A DNA stretch of 64,000 nucleotides from Bilabrum cf. latius. Lineage: Eukaryota > Bigyra: Bicosoecida > Bigyra > Bicosoecida. The position numbers were made by a program, and so were the translations under genes. A model generated the notes under the pieces. The model was not told the DNA's origin. It searched no databases and was given only the letters and a program-made list of their open reading frames with translations. Every line of letters begins with the position of its first letter. Position 1 is the stretch's first letter. Shown here in pieces: positions 55,897-64,000 of this stretch. The stretch spans positions 1-64,000 of the forward strand of contig OZ237746.1 in NCBI GenBank assembly GCA_965178125.1. Direction: 5' to 3'.

Positions 55897-58800
55897 TCAC
55901 TCGAATCCAAGCGAGCTGAAAAAGGCCCCTGCGTCGTCCTCGCTGCTGCCTCCCTCGGTGCCATCCCCGTGAGCCGCTCCCGTGTCCCCCTCCCCCTCAC
56001 CATCCACCTCAATCGACAGAACAGATCCGCCCCCATCGTATCCGCCATCGCCCGCCCCACCGCGCCCCCCTCTTGGAGACAGCCTCACCCCCGCCGCCCT
56101 AGCCTCCGCTGCTGCACGCCGCCTCTCCCGATCCAATCGAGCAGAGGCCTGGGCGCTGAGCCCTCCCCTGCCGCTGCCAGATCCCTGTCCGCTTCCAAGC
56201 GCCGCCCACCCCTCCCCTCCTCCTCCCCCGGACCCCATGGATCCCATGGAATCCATGGAATCCAAAGAGGCCAGTGAGGCTAGACTCGCCGCATCCTCCC
56301 GATCCTCCTCCTCCCCATCCAGCTGATTGCCACCGCCGCCCCCCCTGCTGCGATCCCTTGATGCATGCCGCGAGGAGGAGGACGAGGAAAGGCCCCCGCC
56401 CCTGCCACCACCCGCCCTGCCCCTGCCCCGCCTCGCCACGGAAGGGCTCGCCCCCACCAGCCTGCTCCTGGCCCCCTTGCCCCCGTGTGCCCCCGGAGAA
56501 GCGTCCCCCGGTGACCTCGACTGGGACACGGAAGGGGACAGCGAGGGAGACCCACCCCGCCCGAGAGACCCGAAGGCGCTGGCCACCGCTGTCCGCACGC
56601 CCGCCTTGCCCTTACCCTGGCCCTAGCCCTTATATTTGCTCGGTGCCACAGGCGCCCGACCTCTGTCTGCACTCGTCACGCCTGCAACCGGGCCATCCTC
56701 CCGGATGGCAGAGAGGCCAGTCCCAGACCTAGCCACCGTTCCCCCATGGTATCCCCCTGTTCCGCCACTGCCACTGCTGATACCACCCACCTGTCCCCCG
56801 CCCCCCACTTTGAGGCTGCCGTATCCCTCCCTGGCCCGCAAAGCACGCAGCGCATCCAGCCCCTGCCGCCCCCCCGTACCGATCCCCACCCCCATGCCCA
56901 CCTGCCCCGCGCCCACGCTCGCCCCTTGGCCGGATACAACCGTCCGGTAGGTCCCATCCTCTGCCAGCAGGCCCCGCCTCGCCCCCTGTTCCCCAGCCAG
57001 ACCCTCACTGCCCTCGCCGCCCCTGCCCCTCTTCCCGCCCCCCCTGCCCAGCGCAGCACCTAGGGCCAGCCCGAGCGCCCCATACCGACTGCACGCACCG
57101 CTCCTCCACGCCAGCCCAGTGCCCAACAGCGCAAGCATCGCAAATGTGCTACCCAGCCCGATGCCCAGCAGCTGCCCGTTCGTTAGCCCTCCCTTGCCCG
57201 GGGTGAACACCCCTGGCCTGACTGTGAAGAGATACTCGGCGGCTGCGTACGGAATGTACCCTCCCCCAAGTCCCCCGCCAAGCCCGAGGGCAGCCTATAG
57301 GTTCCGACCAGCAGCACGGGCAGCAGCACCACCACTAGCAGCAGCAGCAGCACCACCAGCAGCAGCACCACCACCAGCAGCAGCAGCAGCAGTTGCTCGA
57401 GTCCCCCGAACTACCCGACCTGCTCCAGCGCCCGGACCCGCTGCCTCGCTATACCCCCATTCCCAGAGATGCCCCGGGTCTGCTGAGAGATTCACAGTCA
57501 GCACCACCATGCACTGCACGGCCTAAAATCCGAATTTCTGCGGAGGTGCGTTCATCACGAGTCCGACAGAGTAGCCTGACACAACCCCGACCGCATGGTC
57601 AATCCCCCCCTCCCCCTTCCCTTCCCCTTGCAATGTCCCGCCTCCGCCCCCACCACTACTGCTCGGTTTGCCGATGGATACCTGCAGCACATCCTGCGTG
57701 CAGTTGGTCGCAACTGAGTAACGGTACTGCCTGCCCGGGCCCGAGCCAGCGGGGGCTGCCACCATCTGCCACCCCTCGGGCAGAACGAAGGGCTCGGGGG
57801 CCGGCTGGCCCAGGCTCTTGGTGACATCTGGGTGGTGTGGGCCGGCCTCTTGTGAATGCTGCTGCTGCTCATGGAGTGCAATGCTGTCGAGCGTCCCACT
57901 AGAAATGCCCCATCCTTCCTTCTTACCCCCACTAGAAGAACCCCATCCTTCCTCCTAAGCCCCATTGGATCCAGATCCATGGATCGATTCAGACTCGAAC
58001 CTCTACAGCGCCCTCCCGAACTGGTCCCTCATCAGCACGTTGAGCACTGCGGGCTGCGCGTCCCCTGCCCTCATCCAGGGCCGACTGCCCACCGGTGGAT
58101 CGGCGAGCACCACTCTTGGCACAGCAAATGACGGGCACGCGCCTGCAGTCCTCCACAGCACGCACGCGCTGCACGGGCTCGAGCAGTTGAGGCCGAGGTA
58201 CCCCTGGAGCTGCGCGCCGGGGACTGGGCCTGAGGGGCTCGCAGGGGTCGACCCCCATGCACTGTGCGGGGCTGGGATGGCGATGCCGGCCTCCCAGGCC
58301 CCGGGGGTTTGATCGCATGTGAAGACCGTGCGTGATCGGAGCAGGCTGTTGGGGGGGCAAGAGCTGCCGTTGGGCGCCAAAACAGTGGTATTCAGCGCCG
58401 CGACAAAGGATCCTATACCATCCCATGTCCGGGAGGAATTCGATTTGGGTGAAACAGCCAGCAACTAAGTGTTGGTTTCGGCATCGGTTGCAGCATCTTG
58501 ATGGGTGGAACTGGTAGGATCGTGCCAGCGAAGTAATCTTCTCAGGGGATCGCGATCTTCGTTGCTCTACTGGAGCACACCACCCCCAAATCCAATGCAC
58601 TGTGATGTTTGGTTCATCCAGTAGTATTTGGAGCACACGCATAGTGCGTCCTGTCCAGTGCTCGAACATGTACCGTTTGTCCAAAGCGACGGTTCTGATC
58701 CTTCGGATACCGGAGCATCAATACCTGAGCACGGGTTCGCGTACACAGCACTCGTTGATGCGTTTGAGATCCAAGCATGGGGCATGGTACCGCGGTGTTC

Positions 58801-58965
58801 AACTTCTTGTCTCATAGCAGTGCCAATTGCGGACATATTCAAGATCAAGCCTTGCCGAATGGCAACTACGCAATCTTGAGCGCCATCAAGTGAGTTTATG
58901 CAGGTTGATATCGGCTCCGCAGTTGCTACTGCAGCATATAGTACCAAAATAGCACGAAATACCAT
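55897..58965 (-). CDS. Type I membrane protein with Cys-containing ectodomain, unknown
   Basis: One frame of 1,022 residues, UGA stop, with seven UAGs (58567, 58465, 58003, 57955, 57523, 57295, 56623). The ATG at 58965 gives a signal peptide (MVFRAILVLYAAVATAEPIS). The ectodomain has Cys-rich parts (CSSTGQDALCVCSKYYWMN; LNCSSPCSACVLW), N-glycosylation sequons, and a block VAAPAGSGPGRQYRYSVATN. A low-complexity Ala/Gly tract, coded by a CAG/CAC repeat on the plus strand at about 57310-57395, precedes FTVRPGVF and a single transmembrane helix (LLGIGLGSTFAMLALLGTGL) at about 595-615. The cytosolic tail is long and Gly/Ser-rich. It may be a surface receptor or adhesion protein, but no family is recognised. 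Confidence 0.68.
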
Positions 58966-59181
58966 CAGATCGCCAACATAACAAGCACACGATAACCTAG
59001 AAAATATCCAATCAGCAACAGCTGGGTATTTTGTAACGCGCTATTTTCGTATTTTCCGAGCTGGAGTTGCTCGACTCGGCAATCCAAGTGCACAGTCACA
59101 GCAGTGGCCGCGCACTGTGGCATCCATCAAACACAATCCAATTTAATCTTCCTATTCCTTCTTTGGATTTTTATAGTTGGG
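58966..59181. other. Intergenic or 5' region
   Basis: 216 AT-richer bases between divergent genes. The plus-strand frame of the next gene is open back to about 58996 and would code a hydrophobic segment (NLIFLFLLWIFIVG), but no ATG lies upstream of it, so a spliced first exon is possible. Confidence 0.45.
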
Positions 59182-61158
59182 ATGGGACTGTGTGGGTCAC
59201 GAGTGGTTCCAGCTCAGGACGCTTAGGACCTTCGATCCAACAGGGGAAGCTTCGCAACGAATGGAAGCAACTCAATATTTGACCTCAGCACAGTGGTTTC
59301 AGCTGAAGAAGGCCCTGTTGATGCCGCTGAAAGGCTAGGCTGGGTGATCGCTGCACTTGCAGGGATGAATGAGAAGAAGAGGTCACAGCAAAGCTTGAAG
59401 TAGGCGTTGGCGAGCCGTGCAAAGAGTGAAGCAACAGAATCTAACAGCGTTAAGTCGTCTCATCATTCAGCTGGGTCAGATGATAAACTGTCCGCGAAGC
59501 AAGCAATGCTATTGGAGAAGCAAAAATCCACCACTGATCCAGAGGCAGAGGACGAGGACGCGCCCCCGCTGGCCACCGTGAGGGTACGAGACCTCGTGCG
59601 GGTCCTGCGGCAGGTTCAACGCATGTTGCGTGGCAGACGCGGTCACACACTGCAGCTCAACGAGGACGGCACCATTGCGGCCCCCACCGCTCGCACACAC
59701 GAGCAGGCCGTCAGGGCGCTCTCGGCAGCCATCTTGCGGGTTGGATACGATGCAGCTGCCGATGAAGGCGCCGCGACAGGCAGCTACCTGAACCAAACCA
59801 TCCCTCAGGTCCTGCTTTAGAGTGACCGATCGAAGCCTGGAGCCGCTGATGGCAGTACAGGTGCCTCCCCCGAGGGCCCCCTGCCAGTGGGTGCAATCGG
59901 TCACTCGAAGACTGGGAGACCGAGCGAGAGCGTGACCAGTGAGAGCGTGGCGCGCGATGCTGCCTAGACGACGAACAATGCAGGTACGGGGACGGGCACA
60001 GGCATTGACATGCCAGTCGTTGCACCAGCAGCGGGGGCCATGGCTATGGCTAGGGCTAGGGCTCGTCGGACCGGCCCTCTGCCCCGGCAGCTGTCGGCCA
60101 AGTGGGCCTCCCAGGTGGCAGAGCGGGTGGTGAGACTGCACGGAGAGGAGACTGGCGGAGGGGCGGGAGACGGTGCTGTGGGGGGACACTCGGGGGAGAG
60201 GGAGAGGGAGAGGGAGAGGGAGAGGGAGATGGGGGGCAAGGCATCGAGGGGGCAGGGGCACGGGCGGGCGCGTGGGCGCGGTGGGCGTGCCTCCAGCTTC
60301 AGAAAGGGTCGCCATGATGAAGATAGAGATCACTACAGAGAGGAGGATGAAGGTGCGGGGCCAAACGGAAGCGGGCTAGCGGGGAGCCAGGCCACTGCTG
60401 GCTTGAATAGCAGCCGAGAGCGGTTCCGCAGCGGGCCCAGGGGGGCAGCAGGTACCCGGCTGGGAAACGAGACAGAGGAGGACGGGGTGAGGAGCCTGGG
60501 TATGCCCGTGGGGCCGGGGGCCGCGAGTGGGGACGAGATGGGGGGCCTAGGGAGCTTGGGGTCTCCGGGCGCGCTGCACTCGCACAAGGTAGCCATCGTC
60601 CCTGCGGAGGACGGGCAGCAGGGCGCGAGGGAAGACGAGTATGAGGAGGACGGGCAGTATATGAGCGCCATGCCTTTAGCGGGGGTTGATGGTGTAACGG
60701 GCGCACAGCAGGCACTTGCACAGCCCCAACCCCCCTGCAGTGACGGTGACAAGCCCACCCTGACGGCTGGGTCGCTGGGCGATGCCTCCGACACTGCCAT
60801 CCCCTCTGACACCAAGGAGCACCTAGCCGCTGTGGCACACACAGAGTCAGACACGGCGGGGACTGCCATGCGCGGGTCCTTGCTGCAGAGGCACCAGCTG
60901 CACTCGGCCAGCTTCACTGTGGGCCGGATGGGTGCGCGGCTGCAGGCTGGGATCCTGCGGCACGCGTCCATGGGTCAGATTGTGGGCAAGCGGGGCGATG
61001 TGGGGGGCGGCCTTGGTCGCATCCAGCACCCCTACAGCCCTCTGGTGTCGGACGGCAGTGAAGATGCCTCGAGCGTGGTGCCTTTGTCCCCCTTCCTCAA
61101 GAAAGGCCGCAGCGAGTTGGCGGGTCGCAAGGAGGGCAGTGTCCCCAATGTTTTCTGA
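59182..61158 (+). CDS. Low-complexity charged protein, unknown
   Basis: One frame of 658 residues, UGA stop. UAGs at 59224, 59401, 59818 and 59965 are read as Gln. A helical block (VRVRDLVRVLRQVQRMLRGR) lies near residue 140. An Arg/Glu dipeptide run (EREREREREREM) comes from a GAGAGG repeat at about 60196-60230. The rest is Gly/Ser/Asp-rich. The C-terminal part (HSASFTVGRMGARLQAGILR; IQHPYSPLVSDGSEDA) looks more constrained. I do not recognise it. The ATG at 59182 is a guess; 59365 is an alternative. Confidence 0.55.
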
Positions 61159-61233
61159 TATTTGGCTAGATCTAGTTTTGCTTGCTTTCTCGCCGTGTTG
61201 GATACCCATAGATCCATACGTGTACTGTTCGAA

Positions 61234-63513
61234 TTACTGGATCCTTCTCAACCTCACCATGCACAACCCAGACATGCCCGAGTCCAGTGGTGTGGCCCGC
61301 AGCATCCCGGGCACATCCTCGCTGGGCACCAGTTTAGGCACCGCTGGCACACCTGCCTCCCGTCCCCCTTTACTTCCAGTCGCACTCCCGCTCTGCTGCA
61401 GGGCCCTCAGCTCCAGGGGCTCTATCTGCAGGACCATGCCTTGTTCCTTAGCCCGCTACAGGACCCACTGTACCACACCCTCATTCTGGCTCCGAGTCAG
61501 GGAACACGTGGCGTACACGACCACGCCCCCCGTCCGGGTCAAACGCACCCCCTGCAGCAGCAGATCCCGCTGCAGCCGCACCAAAGCGGGAGCGGGAGCA
61601 TCTTGTGCATCCTGCACACCGTGTGAGATTGCATGCCCACCAGCGGATGATGTCACATCCTGCACACCGTGTGAGATTGCATGCCCACCAGCGGATGATG
61701 TCACATCCTGCACACCGTGTGAGATTGCATGCCCACCAGCGGATGATGTCACATCCTGCACACCGTGTGAGATTGCATGCCCACCAGCGGATGATGTCAC
61801 ATCCTGCACACCGTGTGAGATTGCATGCCCACCAGCGGATGATGTCACATCCTGCACACCGTGTGAGATTGCATGCCCACCAGCGGATGATGTCACATCC
61901 AGCGACAGAGGTGCGCAGGCCTCGGCAGTTGCGCCACTCTGGTTCGTTGCCCCTGACTATGCGCCAGCAGAGGCAGAGGCCGCACTACTCGTGGCCTCCC
62001 CTTCCTCCTCCCCTGGCAGCCCCGTCCCCGCTAGCACTGCAGGCGCGAACTTGTCCCAGCCCCATGCGTGATACTTTGCCAGGTGTCGGATAGACCCGTC
62101 CGTGCTGCAGGGGGCGTCCACCAGCACGCGGTCGTACTTCCCTTGGTGACACGACGAGGTGCATGCTGGCTCTACCGATGGGTGAGCCTGGGGGTGGGAG
62201 GGCACCATGGCAGGGGCAGGGGCAGGGACAGGGACAGGGACAGGGGCAGGGGCAGGGGCAGGGGCAGATGATGAAATACTACGCCCCTGAGGCGCCGTGG
62301 CGATCCCGAATGGCTCAGGTTGGCCGGCAGATGGCTTGCTAGACGAGTGCGGGTGCTCCGTGGCTGTCGATCCTCCCCCGGCATGGTTGCGTGCCAGCCC
62401 CAGCCCCGCCTCCATGGCCCACGCGGGCTCCTGCAGCCAGGCCACAGGCACTCTGCCGCCCTTCTCCAGCGCACCCGGCCGCCGCCGGATCGCGGCCAGT
62501 CGACTGCTGTCCATCGCGACTCTCGTGTGACGAGTGCCATCCACCGGAGGGGGTCTCTACTTGCCCTTTTCCTTCTTCTGTTTCTTTGACTCGCCAGCAT
62601 GCTGCGCACCCCTGCCCCCAGCGCCCTACCCGGTTCCTCCGGATCCAACTCCGGCTCTGCTGCCGCGCGATGCTCCAGCCTCAATTCTGGCCGCAGCCCT
62701 GGATCTCTTACCCCCAAGACGAGAATCTCTCCCCGATTCAGCCTTCATGCCTTCGTGCCCCTCCTCGTGCCCCTCCTCCTTCTCCTTCTCCTCGCGCCCG
62801 TCTGGCCCCGCCCAGCGCGGATCCTCGTCAAAGAACCGCCCGTCTGCTTCCACTAGGCGCACTCTCCAGTGGCCTCGCGCAATTCCAGGCCCCGCGAGCC
62901 CCGCTCGCCGAGCCAGCCCAGCCGCAATCTGCAGCCGATGCGCGCGGACGTCCACGCCAGTGAGCGAGCCGTGCCGACACATCAGGTCGCCAAGCAGAGC
63001 AAGTTTGCTGCCAGGGGCGCAGCAAAGGTCCAGCACGGAAGGGCCTCGTTCCATGTCCAGAGCTGCATCCGGCTCCCCCACTCCCAGCGCCAGGGCTGCT
63101 AAAATTGAGGATGCGTCGATGCCGTGAAGAGCGCCTGCAGCATACAAAGGAGACCGCTGCAGAGCAACGTCTCCAGGCAGTTGAAACACCCAATTTGCCC
63201 ATGCAACACTACTGGCTAACTGTGCTCCTGCAGTTTCCGGGCCATTCGAGCCCTCCGATGATGTGGACGGCAGCGAAGCACCAATAGAAGCAGGTGGTAG
63301 GGGGCCAATATCACCTGGCGCAGCTGAGTTGGGATGGAACGGACTCAGGCGAGAGTACCGAGCCAGCTCATTCGGTGGGATTTCGTAAATTTTTGTATTC
63401 ACGCCTTCCCGTCTTGCCCAGCTCAGGAACTCCGCCGGTAGGTGGTCACGCACTGCACCTCCACCACTGGTGTGCAGCTTTGATATACCGAATTTAAACG
63501 AATCAGACATCAA
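61234..63513 (-). CDS. NSUN/NOP2-family RNA cytosine-5 methyltransferase
   Basis: One frame of 759 residues, UAA stop, with four UAGs (62626, 62557, 61957, 61456). The SAM-binding motif I is VLDLCCAPGSKLALLGDLM, followed by LTGVDVRAHRLQIAAGLARR. Motif IV is VLVDAPCSTDGSIRH, with the Cys that releases the product. Motif VI is GGVVVYATCSLTRSQNEGVV, with the catalytic Cys. These two cysteine motifs define the NOL1/NOP2/sun family, which methylates cytosine in tRNA or rRNA. The subfamily is not clear. Two insertions separate motifs I and VI: an Ala/Pro/Val hexanucleotide repeat (about 62210-62270) and six 16-residue repeats (61611-61898). Under the standard code the two catalytic motifs would be in different frames of annotation. 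Confidence 0.88.
61611..61898. repeat. 48-bp coding minisatellite, six copies
   Basis: Six tandem 48-bp units (landmarks ATCCTGCACACCGTGTGAG and CCACCAGCGGATGATGTC) encode a 16-residue repeat (DVTSSAGGHAISHGVQ) inside the NSUN-family catalytic domain. The copies look identical. Confidence 0.96.
62207..62268. repeat. GGGGCA/GGGACA hexanucleotide repeat in NSUN-family gene
   Basis: About ten hexamers, GGGGCA or GGGACA, encode alternating Ala-Pro and Val-Pro dipeptides on the minus strand. Confidence 0.9.
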
Positions 63514-63680
63514 ACATCAATGGTTGAACTTCTTCATATCGGCACAGGTCGGCGCTGTGCTAAATCCGATGCCAGTAGGAAAGCCGGAAGCACCCTCATC
63601 ATCATGATCGTCGCTGGCGGTGCCAGAGTGCGCGAGGCAAAATGTAATTATAGGCATGAGCATGATACATGGCAGTAGTT

Positions 63681-64000
63681 TCAACTCTACTCAGCCACCC
63701 CCCTCCTGGACGCATTCGGTGACTTCTTTCTGCCGCTTGGCCTGGCCACCCCACTGGCAGTCCTGTCTCCTCGGGACCCACTGGCAGTACCTCTAGCAGA
63801 TGAGTGCGAGCTGCTCCGTTCCCTTCCAGCCACGCCGCCCTTCCGCTCCTTCTCTTCCAGCTGCATGGCCTCATTCCGCAGCCGCTGCACCCTTACCGCC
63901 ATGCCCTCCTCCCTGGATCCAGCAGGCCGCATCCTCCTCGCCCTCGCCGCCCGGCCGGCCCGACCGGAGGGGGGCCTTACCTGGCTCTTCGAGTCTGCGC
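63681..64000 (-). CDS. C-terminal part of an Arg/Ser-rich protein, cut by the window edge
   Basis: The frame is open from the window end and stops at UGA (63681-63683), two codons after UAG at 63687-63689. Visible sequence is basic with a short helix (VQRLRNEAMQLEEKERKGG) and an RS-like tail ending RRGVAE, Gln, Ser. A GTAAGG at 63978-63983 could be a splice donor, so the frame beyond it may be intron. Function unknown. Confidence 0.5.

Noticed and set aside
8571-64000. UAG as leucine, or as ordinary stop with programmed readthrough
   Set aside because: Conserved columns under UAG favour Gln (SLD5, CID, ERGIC3). Readthrough cannot explain about 81 sites with no gene terminating at UAG.
8571-64000. 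Many frameshifted or broken pseudogenes
   Set aside because: Interruptions are exclusively UAG, never UAA or UGA, and flanking frames stay in phase. Decay would not be so selective.

Overview
This window is the end of a nuclear chromosome from a unicellular eukaryote, followed by about 55 kb of dense, GC-rich genes. It opens with an uninterrupted CCCTAA (TTAGGG) telomere. The genes are single-copy eukaryotic housekeeping genes, and eight of them are certain by family. Introns are few, short (86-197 bp) and GT-AG, usually with a GTRAG donor and a YGCAG acceptor. I cannot name the organism. A GH128 glucanase and a CBM9-like secreted protein suggest a free-living protist, perhaps an alga, but no plastid gene is present.

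The main result concerns the genetic code. Read with the standard code, almost every gene is broken by UAG. Read with UAG as glutamine, the pieces fuse in frame into complete proteins that end at UGA (23 genes) or UAA (4 genes). I count about 81 in-frame UAG codons in 25 of 27 genes and no gene that uses UAG to stop. Several UAGs fall where the family normally has Gln: the QLI C-terminus of the GINS subunit SLD5, the NDVxQ motif of a CID domain, and the GxQQ motif of ERGIC3. UAA and UGA remain stops. This is a nuclear UAG=Gln code, the assignment of NCBI table 15, known in few lineages.

Layout. 1-8.4 kb is subtelomere: telomere, a 22-bp satellite (about 203 units), a 155-bp satellite (about 11.7 units), a second CCCTAA array in the same orientation, one decayed 155-bp unit, and a 53-bp minisatellite. 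8.6-28.4 kb holds a DegT-like protein, a CBM9 protein, ERGIC3/ERV46, a secreted coiled-coil protein, NOL9/GRC3 kinase, SLD5, an unknown, PCID2/Thp1, QPRT (NAD synthesis), a two-domain PDI, ARL16, a C2H2 zinc-finger protein and tRNA-Ala(AGC). 28.4-50.9 kb holds a secreted protein, a basic protein, a GH128 glucanase, a DENND10-like protein, an acidic nuclear-type protein, a membrane J-protein, a CID protein, SDA1, and two very large low-complexity proteins. 51.0-54.45 kb is an AT-richer, gene-poor interval bounded by perfect 55-bp inverted repeats made of strong hairpins; it looks like a transposable or foldback element. 54.5-64 kb holds a Lunapark-like membrane protein, a type I membrane protein, an unknown, an NSUN-family RNA methyltransferase and one gene cut by the window edge.

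Genes are not arranged in operons. They are packed divergently or tail to tail with gaps of tens of bases (36 bp between the PCID2 and QPRT starts, 7 bp between the ARL16 and zinc-finger stops). Functionally they cover secretory traffic (ERGIC3, PDI, DENND10, Lunapark-like), ribosome biogenesis (SDA1, NOL9), DNA replication (SLD5), mRNA export and transcription (PCID2, CID protein) and RNA modification (NSUN), with no single pathway. All family assignments are from memory of motifs, without database searches.
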